From assembly GCA_963930655.1 (NCBI GenBank), contig OZ005617.1:6326501-6390500 (forward strand): a stretch of 64,000 nucleotides of DNA, read 5' to 3'. Both the position numbers and the translations under genes were made by a program. This DNA comes from Myrica gale (taxonomy: Eukaryota; Streptophyta; Magnoliopsida; Fagales; Myricaceae). Shown piece by piece: positions 38,101-50,100 of this stretch. The notes below the pieces were generated by a model that saw nothing but the letters and a program-made list of their open reading frames with translations, ran no database searches and was not told the DNA's origin. How positions within the stretch are numbered: the first letter of the stretch is position 1; each line of letters opens with the position of its first letter.

Positions 38101-41100
38101 GAACCTTTTGTATTAAAGCCCCATCAATGGTAAGCACCTAATGAAGTGCAGAAACATATATAGCTTGATACAACAGTTGTCAATACCAATATAAGAAGAA
38201 AAATATCTGCGAACATCTTAAAGAAATTGGATGCTTCTCCATTATTCAATGCAACCACTGTCTCAGGCGAGCTAACTTCTAATCTGCTTCGAACTTTGAG
38301 ACCATATTCACCATCTCTTTCCTGATTTATTTGAAGCTCCAGAACCAAGCTCAAGGTAAGTATGAGAAACTTGACAGGAATCCACTCCATCTCCTTCTTG
38401 TGTTTGCCAATACCAGTGCCATACTCTTGAATAAACTGCGGAAAGAGGTAAAACATATGTCAAAAGCTAGCATTGATACACCATAGATATAAGAAGTAAA
38501 AACCTTCTTTTAATTAGGGCTGAACGGTATTGCGCCGACCCAAACCGGCCGAAACTGACTGGGCCCAGCCGGTTTTGGACCAGCCCGGTTCGGTGTCAGG
38601 CTGTCAACCCAGATTTTGGCAGAACCAAGGGGGTCGGTTCGGCCCACAGTTCTGGGGGCCCAAGGCACAAAACCGCACCAAACCGAGAGCTCCCATGTAA
38701 ATTCGCTTTTTTAAAAATAATAATAAGTGGGGTGTGAGACGACGTCTTCTCACCCCCCCCTGCGGTGAAACCCTAGCCGCCCCCGCCCCCGTCGGCGTCT
38801 CCCTCTATCTCACGCCCCCTCTCTCTCTCTCACGCGGCCCCAGTGTGAACTTGCTGTAAATTTCCTCTCTCCCTCACTCTCTCTAATTGATTTCAAATTT
38901 AATTTCATGATTTGCTGTGATGGTAGATTACATTTCTTAGTTGCTTGATTTCGATTTGAATATTCCCAGCTCAAATGTACAGTGTACACTATCATTATCA
39001 ATTGAATCTTTGTGATTTGTTAGAGCTCTTAAGTATTGTTTCTTATTGAAAATACACATTCATATATTTCTTTATGTTGATACCATGATTTTCATTTCTG
39101 CCATTGCTATGATATTTGGTGTAGAGTGTACCTAACTTGATTAACTGATAATCAACAAAAAAAGCCTAAAAATTGACTTATAAGCCTTAAATATTTCCAT
39201 ATCAAAGCTAAATTTGTATGGGCTGAAAACAATTGGTATTTGGGCTTTAAAAAAAAACTAAATTTGGGCTGAAAAAACTCGTATTTGGGCTTCAAAAAAG
39301 AAAAAGAAATTTTAGGCTCATTACTAGGCCCAAACCAACCGAACCGGGCCAATCACCGAATCTCGTCGGCCCTACCGGTTCGATTGTCGGTTGGGAGAAT
39401 ATGAGAACCAAACCAGTCTCGGTTTGGGGTGAAAACCGAACTGACTCCCAGTCAATTCGGTTTTCACCCCTACTTTTAATATGCTAAAAGAGGCTAAAGC
39501 ATATCATTGTTCGATCATGCATAGAGGAAGGGATCTAAAGAATAGTTGGTAGTTATACCAAATACAAGAAAAAAAAAATTACAAAAGCAGTCCAGCTGCC
39601 AACAACATGCAGTTTTTTATGCATTAAAGCAAGCAGCAGCAGATATGGCTCAGATAGAAAGGTAAATATATATTACATATAAAAACAAAACATAACCATC
39701 GCAAAGTAGAACAACAATGCACTTAAAAGAATGCAAAAAGGCAGCAGCTAGGTTTTTGTTAATGTGTTTATGTACTTCGGATGCATGAGTTAGTGTGCGC
39801 GTGTGGGTGTTTGTAAATACGCATATACGCAAGCCAGCAATAATGCATTAGAACAATAACTCTGTTTCTTGCCGGTGTTGTGTCGAAGGAAAAAGTTTTG
39901 GATGGAAAGTGTGTTGCTGCTTTGTCGGGAGGGGAGGCTGCGTCCTTTAATGCAAATGATTTGTGGAATCAAGTCACGAGCCTTAGAAGGAAAGTTGATA
40001 GGCTAGCTGTTTTGATGGGAAAGCAGACTTCTGGAGGCCCATTTGCGAGGGAGTTAAGTTGTATGGTTTGTGGCTTTCAGTTAAAAGCCCGGAAGGAGTC
40101 GGCCCATTCTACTAAGGATTTACATGGCGTGGTGGAGGGTATCCCAAATGATGAAGTCTGTTTCGCTTCAGAGATTGGACCAAGTTCTGGAGCATGTTGT
40201 GGGCCAAATCAGTCTGAGGGGGAACTGGTGCTTGCGTCAGGGGTAGTAGCTAATGCTATCGTCGACTTTGTGTCAACAAGGGAGGAGCCAACGCTGGGTG
40301 CAGAAGTGACGACTGCAAGCAATCAGTCTGTTTGTTACAGGCTCTATTGATGCATCAGACAGGCATATTTCAACTATTACCTTATCCAAAAGTAAGTTTG
40401 CTTATGACATGATAATTGTATTAACTATTGCCTTCCACAGCCACACAGCACCAACACTTAATAAACACAAAAACAAAAACAAAGATGAGAAAAAAAGACG
40501 ATAAAAAAAACAGCAATACAACTTTTTTTTTATAAGTCAATCTCATTAAAAAAACAAGGAACACACAACAACGGAGTCAACAATACAAGAAAATATATTG
40601 AAGAACCCAAACACAAACAAAACTAGAAAACCAATAAAAATAAAGGCCCAAAGAACGCCAAGAACACCCACCCACCCTCCCTCAACCCACTAGCCAACAA
40701 GATTCTCCCAAGAACTTCCAAGAACTCCCGCCCAACAAGACTCCCAAAAAACAAAAGCACCCTCAACCCACTAGCCAACTAGACTCTCCCAAGAACTCCC
40801 ACCCACCCTCAACCCTATAGCCACCCAAACGCGTCCACCCAAATGATTCCCCTAGCAGTCCAGCCCATAGCTCTTAGTCTTCCTAGCGATCAAAGAAGAC
40901 CCTTCATAGTTAACTGAAGACTTCAATCCCTGCAACTCCCTGAGCATCTTCCCCCTTGATTTTCTAGACTTTTTCGAACTAAGCTGCACCCGATCGCGAT
41001 AGAACTCCCACCCACCCTACAACTTATAGACTGAGTTATAATATACGAGCACAAAAGAAATAAAAATAAGGAACTCCAAACTACTGTAGAGCATAAGAAA

Positions 41101-44100
41101 GTAAGGCAAACCATTAGTATAGGTTCTAAATGTTGTTCCTCCTTGATTGCAAGGAAAAGCACTCTTGCCCATCTTTTTGTTTCAAACTCCCATGCATCAA
41201 AGTCTTCATCGTTGTAAGTAACAGAAGTTTCACCCAGAATATGACAACTTGCAAACCTTTTGGGGAAGTCATGAAGACTCTTCAAAAGCTTCACCTTTCC
41301 ATTGTAGCAATTTGCACTACAATGCTTCCTACCACACCCTGAAAGCCAGTCTTGTAGCTTAACTCTTAATGAACCTAGGATAAAGAGAGAGACAAAGAGA
41401 GTTAACAGAACTTTAAGTTCGTGAGTAGACCACCAAGAAAGAGAAAATGAGTGACTATACCACACAACAACAAACAGTGAATTCAATATCAATATAGAGA
41501 GATAAATACCAAAAGGTTACAGTTCCAACTTAAAATTAGGAATCAAAGTTCAAACTTAGGGGAAGACTATTGGAAAGAGAGAATTACTTAGTTGCTATAT
41601 ACCTCACATGTGGGTCCAAACTCCCCCTCAGTAAGTGCATAAGTAGTTGGTGAGGAGAAACTGCTCCATCACCATCTAATACATGGAATATTTAACTCAA
41701 ATAGAAGGTGAAATTTGGATTCAGTTCAAACTTACAATCACTTGTTCTAATATAATGTCAAACCATAATTTGTTACTATACATTGAATTAATTGGAACAA
41801 GTGACAAAAAAATGTACAATCATTAGTAATGTTCCAATGATCCATTAAGATTCATCATCTAGAGCAAAAGTTACACAAACATATTGTGTTAGATTCACCA
41901 AGGCATGATTTGTTTCCATGTCCATAATTAGGAGGAATTTCCAAGTTTCAAAATCAAAACAGTAAAATAATAATACAAATTTGCCCACTTAAACAATCAC
42001 AATATTAATTGAGCGGCTGATAAACTTGTCATGACTTACTGAAAAAATCAGCCAAATAACTTAGAGAAATGGAGGTGACTACATAAGAGACAAGGAGTCA
42101 ATGGAATTTTTTTTTATAACCCAGGAGCTCTTAAGGTCGGGCCACTTTGTGTACCCGGCCCTACAAGCCAACCTGGGGGCATATGTCAGGACCCCACCCA
42201 ACACACCCCAGATAAGTCAAAGGCGATAATGGCGGTGTTAGGGCTCGAACTTGGAACATGTGAGAACCCAAGCCGTTGCCTTACCACCAGACCAAACCCT
42301 GGGGGTACAAGGAGTCAATGGAATTAAAATGCCAAAGTGACATAAGGTGATGCAAGGCAGCTAGGCAGGCCCCCTTCAAGTACCTCTATGAGACTTTCTG
42401 GCATTATTAAAAAGGCAAGGAGGATCATAGAGTCAGAAAAATTAATTTCACTTACCACCACTGTCAGTAAATTCTCGTGGGAGTGAGGAAATGAAGTGCA
42501 AAAGCATCTCCAAAGGAACTTCAAAAGAACACACCACTGAAGCAGCAGCCTCAAAGATTTTGTCACAAACTGGTACCCATATAAGAGGTATCATGTTAAT
42601 TATGCTCAGGCCTGTTAATGATTGCAATAAATGAATTAACATGTATTTTGGTTAGAGACCTTGAAGACGGTACTTAGGATTGAAATGTTGTTTGCAGTTC
42701 TCAATAACAAATCTCAAAACATCCAGCAAAGTTCTTTTATCATGTTGCAGAAAGCTTTCTGAAGAAACTTCCACTTTGACCGCATCAGGAAAAGAATCTT
42801 CACACCACTCTGCTTTACTTTCATTTCTACCAGCAGCTGAGGCAATGCATTCAGCAAGACCCATCAATCCAGCTCTACAGAAAGATTGCTGCTTAGCCAC
42901 CGATGCCAAATTGCTCAAAAACGCAATATGTTTCCTGTGACCATCACGAATGAATAGATATAGCAATCATTTTTCACCCCAACAATAATTCTCTAATAAA
43001 TGGAGTTGCAACTACTTTATTTTTTGTCTTTTTTTCTTCTTTCTTTCTCTTTCTTTGTAGGAGAATTATCGGCGCAAATTTCTCTTTGTTGCAAGAATGG
43101 TTCTAGTGTTCTATTAACTGGTATTTGTCCCTTCTCAGCCTCGTGAGGCTTTCTTTGCTGATCTTAGGGCTAGATCTTATTCTTGCAGGATTTTTGTAGC
43201 ACATCTTTATCCACATCTCATGCATGTAATATTTTGTAACTTGGCTGTGTTTGTTTCGACTTAAATTAATGCTATGTTTGGCTATCAAAAATTTTAAAAA
43301 AAAAAATCCACAATCACTTTTTCATCAATTACAATACATTTTTACAAACTCCAACAACTTTTTACAAACTTTAACAAATTTTAACAAAATTTTCATCAAT
43401 CCTAAGAGAATCTACACTACCTCCAAAAAAAATTCAGCCCATCCAAACACAGCCTTAAGAAAATAGGAAAATATTCAAAGAAAATAACAAATTCCATTGT
43501 TTGGTAGACTTAGATAATCATCCTGCAAATGTTTTTGCGTGTTTGGTTAGCCTAAGAATTATCTGAACAGGAGAGAGAGTGAGAGAAAGGACTCCTATCG
43601 TATGGGGATGAGGGATGCTAGATGTGAAGGGCGGACGTGTCGCAGGGGAAGTGGGTTACAACTTGGACAATGTGCTGGAGAATGCATGAGAACATATCAA
43701 TTCCGGAGAAGTTGTTAGCCGTCGCCTGAAGGATCTGAACATAGTGGCGACAACAAAAAATAGAAGCCTGGAAAAGAACATAGAGGACAGTGGGCAGTGG
43801 AAGATTTCATAGGCAGAGGGAGAGGCCATAGGAGGTGGGGGTGATTGGATGCTTTGAGTTAGCCAAGATTCAGGGTGGGGAGGGCTAAGAAAGACTTGAA
43901 CAGTTTGGAAAATGACTTACCCTTCTCAGAAGGGTAAAAGTCATTTTCAGCTTCGCAGAGTAAAATTTTCCATTGACTACCTTGATATTTTCCTTTAACC
44001 TCTATTTTTCGCTCCTGCCAAATACAAGAGAAGCTGAAAATATTTTCAAGGAAGACATTTTCAAGCGAAACAAACACAACCTTATATGGTAGTGTACCTC

Positions 44101-47100
44101 TCACTAAGGCAACTTGTGTATTGGTGTAAAAACTCGGCTGCACCTACAATCACCCCTGATGAGTAGACTCCTTTTACACCTGCAAGACAAAAGAAAGAAC
44201 GTAAGAAGGGAGGGTGGGGGAAACTTAGAGCAAAATGATATTCTAAATAATTCCCATCTTCGAAATATTAGTGAAGAGCGGAGGAGAATCACTAAACATC
44301 TTACTGAGAGGAAATCTAAAGAAAGTATACAAGATAGAGAGAGACAAATTTATGACGCGCCAACCATTGAGGTAAAAACTTGTACCTAGAATTTGAAACT
44401 TCATGCAACATTCAATCTACAAAAACTTTAGCAAAAAACAACAGATTATGCAAAACTATCTTCGGTCAGTGACCATTTAAAGAACAATCATGTACAAGAG
44501 AGCTTTCAATTCCAACAATCTCACTTCAAAACCATCTTTCTGTGAACAATAAACTGAAGATGTTGCACACAGATTTGTGCAAGTAATAACAAAAATAAAT
44601 AAACAATATTTCAAGCTATTCTTCTATCAAAGTAAATTAATCACACAGCCAGCTCCTAGACAGTGACTAAAAGTTGCTTTCCTGATATTGTAAGATTGCA
44701 CTAGAATAGGACTCTTAGCTGGCTATAAGACAGCAACCACCGAAAACTAATCTGAAAGGAGGAAATTATTCAAATTGAAGGACAAAAGGAAGTGAGGGAT
44801 ACATATTGCTCTCATCTAGGTGACATTAGGGGAGCCTGAAGCAAAGTTTATCCTCCTCCAAAACTGCATATAAGCTTAAACCTGAAGCGAAGGAGAGAGA
44901 TTTGTTTGTTTGTTCTTTGTGATTGTCCTATCAATCTTACCATATTAGATATGGAAGCCTTGTGAGCAGGAAAAGAGGCGATTGTGCAGAGTGCCTCGGG
45001 AATGGGAAAGCCGGCAACAATATTGAAGCAAATCAGATGCAATAGAAGAAAATGGTGAGTCCCCATTGCTCACAAGTTAAATATAGAAGTAACAAGAGAA
45101 CAATAACCACAAGCAAATCACTTGAATCATAACTTGAGTACATAAAATATTTTTTTGATAAGTAAGACAGTTTTATTAAAAAGACAAAACGGAACACACA
45201 ACGGGAATACAACAGTACAAGAGAAAGTACTGAAGAAACCAAAACACAAACAGGAAAACCCAGCCACCCACTGGCCTACAACCCTCACCCCATTGGCCAA
45301 CAAGACCCTCCCAAAACCTCCTCCCTCCCGCAACCCAAACGATACCCCTAACAGTCCAATCCAAAGGTCACAGTCTTCCTAGCGGTCGCAGAAGACCCGT
45401 CATAATTAACCGAAGACTTCAAGCCCTTCAGCTCCCTGATCATCCTCCCTCCTGATTTTCTAGATGTTTTCGAACGAAACAGAACCCGATTGCCCTCCAC
45501 CGCTGCAAAGAGCTCCCTCAGCTTTTCCTCTTGACCACCACAAGACACCCCTACCATCTCACCCACAGAGGACACCATGTCCAGGACCCACGCCGGAGAT
45601 TCTCCCCCCAAATCTTTATGAGGGGAGCTAACCGCCAAGGGTGCGGTCGAGGTAAAACTTTCATCCTCCGTCGCTAAAGACCCAGCAACGCTATTGTCAA
45701 CACAAACAACAGCCTCTTCCCCTACTAAAGAATCTGCTAACCTCTCACCCACTGGCTCCAGACCAACCTTCAATTCTAGAGATGACCCCCGGGAACACTC
45801 CCCCCCCCTCCATACCACCTGAGAGAACCCCAGAAGCAATCTCCAAGACAGGACTCGCCATGACGTCAGAGCTCCCACTACAATACTTAGAGCTCTCACC
45901 CACGGGCTCCAGACCAACCTTCAATTCTATAGATGACCCCCGGGAACACAACCCCCCCTCCCTCCATACCACCTGAGAGAACCCAAGCAGCAATCTCCAA
46001 GACAGGACTCGTCATGACGTCGGAGCTCCCACCACAACAATCCTGTACAAGGAACCCCTCCATCAGGACACCACTCTGGAAGGTCCCAACCTGAGTATCG
46101 GCCCGGTCTGTCTCCAAAAGGCAACAATTCGACGTCTCCATCAAGCCCGAAGAGAAACGTGCCGAAACAGCCCCAACTTCAACCGACTGTTCCGGCGCCG
46201 GCGAGTCGTCGAAACCCATCCCTGCCACCACAGACAGCGTCGACGAGGGCAGATCGTCCACCGGCAAAGTGTTCCAGTCAACACCCGATGGGATCTCCAA
46301 TGGATCGGAGATGACGTTGAGATCAGCTTCAAAATGGGTTCTCGGGTCATCCTACCCATCGCCCGGATATGCAGGCCCATCCTGCCCAGAACCAAGCCCA
46401 CCCGGCCAGGCCCCACTGGCCCGTGAGATGCGTAAGTCCATTTTGTCATTTGCAAGCCCACCCGGTCTATTCAAAAGCTTTGGAAGTAGACTTACGCATC
46501 CCTCTGGCCCACCCCCAATGCCCAGATCAGCAAGCCCACCCGACCCAGCACACTCAGCACAGCCAACACGGTCATCCAACAGACCCCACAAACCCTCACC
46601 CAAGACTGACCCGAGGAGCCTATTCAAATCATCCAGTAGACCCTTTAGTCTCAACCGAAAATGCATTGGGCAGAAAACCTCTACCATGTCAGAAGTAGCC
46701 CCCAAACCAGACAAAGTTGCCCCCTCGACTGCAATGCTCATCCCTTTCTCCACAGGCGACCTCCCTATGCCTCCTGCAAAAGGAGCGGCACTTCGAGCAT
46801 GAGAAACAGCCTGCCCATGACCACCCCTATTCGACCCCATCTGTACAACATCCGCGAAGGATACCCCCTCTCTCCGCCCTATTGCACCGGCAGAACCATG
46901 ACGATTCCCTACCGGCCCAAGGTGATCAACCACCCCCTGGAAACACTCTGCCATAGCCAACCAGCCAGCTCCCACGCGACCTTCAGGGACCATGACCACC
47001 CCTTTCCGGCGTCCTTCTCCAAACTCCATCACAACAACGTATCTTCCCGACTTGTTAGCACATCGTTGAGCCAGGAGAGGCCTAGAACCTTCATTGAATC

Positions 47101-50100
47101 TCAAAACGATGTCCTGATCAGGAGCTGCTCTCAACAGCTGGCTGGCTAGATTAACTAACCAGACAGCCCCAAATCGCCCAAGCGAGATGGCACTATGAGA
47201 CTTTCGACTCCACTTCAACCATCTAACTACTCCTCTATCACTAACTGACACCTGAAATTTCTTAGCTTCTACTCGAAAACATCTGTCTAAAACCATCCTT
47301 AAACTAGTAGCGAAACTACCGGCAATCAGGACCCATGACAACTAAAAAGAGAAAACAAAAGAAAAGAACGAATGAGGATTCTAGAGAGAAGGGAGAGCTT
47401 CTCTCACTAAATTATTGTAAGACCCCACCTAACCAGAAATGAGTACATAAAATATAGCAGACAAATATATTGAAGCCACTGCTACGCCACCCTTACAGCA
47501 ATAAAAAAACATGAAAAACCAATTAAACAGATTAGTCCAATCTTCTCCTCCAAATCATAGTGTAGAGGTTAAAGTTTTCATACAAAATCACTAGTTTTCT
47601 ATTATTTGATTAAGAGGGAAACATCACTTCACCCCCAAACTATGGAGTCAGAGTTACTTTACGGTCCAAAACTACCAAATTCATTACATTGCACCCTCAA
47701 ACTATAAAAATGCATTAACATTTCCTTCAAATAAAATCTGACCATTGAAATAGATGAAAAAATAGGCCACGTGGCATAATTTTAACAATTAGATTAAATC
47801 AAACGGAGCATACTGATGAGTTATGGTGATTTGAGAGCTCAATGTGATGAACTTCACAGTTTGGACAGAAAAGCGACATCGACCTCATAATTTGAAGGCA
47901 TAAATTGATGTTTACCCTTGATTAAAATAAAAATTAAAAAAATAATGCCAACAATAATTTCAGTATTGGTGCAATAGGCCAAAAAAAATATTACTCAATA
48001 TTTCAATGTTTCCACCAAAATGTACACATAACCACCTTAAGTGATCCATAAAAGACAAATTTCCCAATTGGATTTTAGGACTGATCTTGCAACTTAGGGT
48101 TGAAACCTTGGAAAACTCGGTCCCCAAACTGGGTCAGGAGCTTGATCAGATCATCCATAGTGTTATAAATGGTTTTTAGCACAAAATTATACTCAGGGTT
48201 TTCATTCTCTACCAGTCGCTTTAGGCCGGGATTTCAGCCTCAATAAACCTGAAGACCCAGGAGATGGTGGTTAGAGACTGGCAGTTCAGGAACAAGCTAT
48301 GCAGGCTGCGAGACTTCTACAGGGTCTCGAAGAGGGCTATGAGGTTGGAGAGGTGCAGGGAGACGATGCAGAATTTTGGGTCTTTGGAGAGGATTGTGTA
48401 GGATAAGGCCTCAAGCTTCAACGGATCTTTAATCATGGAGACAAGGACAAAACTTAAGGGGGTGAGGACAGCAATGAGCCCCCAACCCCTCCCACAAGAT
48501 ATGTAAAAGAAATTCAAATATCAGATCAAGTTGAGGAGAATAAAACTCTTCTTTTCAAGATAAGAGGTCAACTTAGAGCAAAGCAACCGAGGCAAGAGCA
48601 TGAAGCAGCTTTCCCCAAACTCAAGTATACAGGTTATCTTGAACAAAATATCTCCATCCCTCAGCACCAGGCGATGTCTCGGTATCATCTGCATCCAACC
48701 CAAAATTTGACTCCAAAGATGGACAATTCACTTTTCAAAAATCAACCGAAAAGTCGAATCCATAATATCCTAAGAATAGATGATAGACAAACAGGAATAA
48801 GTTGAAGAAAGGAGAAAGAGTGTTAATAATCAACTCACCTCCCCTTTTCCACAATTAGGTGAAGACAGGGGGCCAGAAATCCCAGCATTAAACCTATAAC
48901 TGCCCCCACACGATTCTGAAGATTTATTTTATATTTCATGAACTTTGCCTCTCAACCCCGAAAAAAAAACATTTTTAATGCAACTCGTCCCCCTTAGATT
49001 CAATTCATAGCTTTTTCCCAGGATAGAGCATGAGTTGAACTTGTCCAAGTTGGTATTCAGGTTTGCCTACAACTCATGGAAGTCTAGTGGGTCATAGTTC
49101 CTTGTGCAAAGTACTCAGTTGCGGCAAACAACAGCTAAATCTGGTGATTGGGGATTTCCTGGAATGCTGTCATCGCCTAAGAAGTGAAGAGACACTTTGT
49201 CCATGGCTAGTAGTTAGAGGGGGGAGTGGGGAGACAAGGTCCTAAATTAGGGGCTATGCCTCTGAGAGGTGTAAACCATTTTCCGCCCTGGAAGCATAAA
49301 TTTCCAGTTGATTTTACTTAACTTTTTACTTTTACCCTTTCATACCAAAACCAAAAACTAAAATTGAAACCATTTCCATAAAACTATTTCCAGTCATACG
49401 AACAGAACCTTAAAATCAAACATCATTAAAGAGTTAGTGTAGAGGATCAATCAAGTTGAGAACAAACCAAAATCTTTGTGGTGCACAGGGTCATTCAATC
49501 CTTGTATGAAGGGGCCAAGAACAAAAGCTTCAGGCACTGATTTTGCAACGTTTCCATAAATCTCCCACTCAATTCCCAGAAATGATTGCATAATCAAGCA
49601 CCTAACTGGATTACACAAAGAATGAGAAGGAAAGAATATGAATTTCTCTGCAACATCCTATAAAAAACTACAACAAATTGTTTACAGCAAACCAAATAAT
49701 ACATGGTTATGATTATACGTTACCCATACCTTGAGGATTGTCGTGACAAAAGCCCCGTTCCCAAAGAATTAACAACCAATTAAATATTTCACCCGTTGTT
49801 TTTCGATGGACTCCATCAACAGAACTTGAAAAATTAGCATGTGACACGGAGAATTGAAGCAACAATGACACCTGCAGGAACAATTACTTTCTGGTGGATA
49901 GGCTGATAAAAATAAAATAAAATAAATTGAGGATTTGTAATTACTGGCAAAGTATAAAGCATACAAGGATCTCCTTACACTACAGAGACAGTAAGAGCTT
50001 CATGCATCCACTAATGATAAGGCATATGTGGTTGCATGGAAATAAATTCTAATATTCAGTTACATCACTTCTTGAACCAGGAAGATTTTTTTGTTCCATG

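Larger units (their letters stand above)
45151..47439 (-). mobile_element. full-length ORF1-only LINE-type element
   Basis: 2,289 bp flanked by a perfect 16-bp duplication TGAGTACATAAAATAT (45135-45150, 47440-47455), so both ends are defined. On the minus strand: a 5' UTR of about 100 bp, then an ORF1-type protein in several frames (46352-47341, 45896-46300, 45348-45917) with [20 protein letters not shown]-like and [16 protein letters not shown] motifs, ending SVNYDGSS...GLDC. It then has about 200 bp of 3' UTR, TTTAATAAAACTGTCTTACT and an A-tail. There is no reverse transcriptase or endonuclease. Confidence 0.85.

Noticed and set aside
42109-42306. functional tRNA gene
   Set aside because: A and B boxes are present, but there is no acceptor-stem pairing, and the A-tail and 19-bp target duplication identify a SINE.
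42570-42611. 14-residue 5' extension of TRM3 exon 11
   Set aside because: It would leave a 48-nt intron; the downstream TACCAG acceptor gives a 90-nt U-rich intron and a better family match.
46269-47149. 177- and 162-codon plus frames
   Set aside because: Antisense shadows of the ORF1-type protein on the minus strand, Pro/Ser-rich and without similarity.
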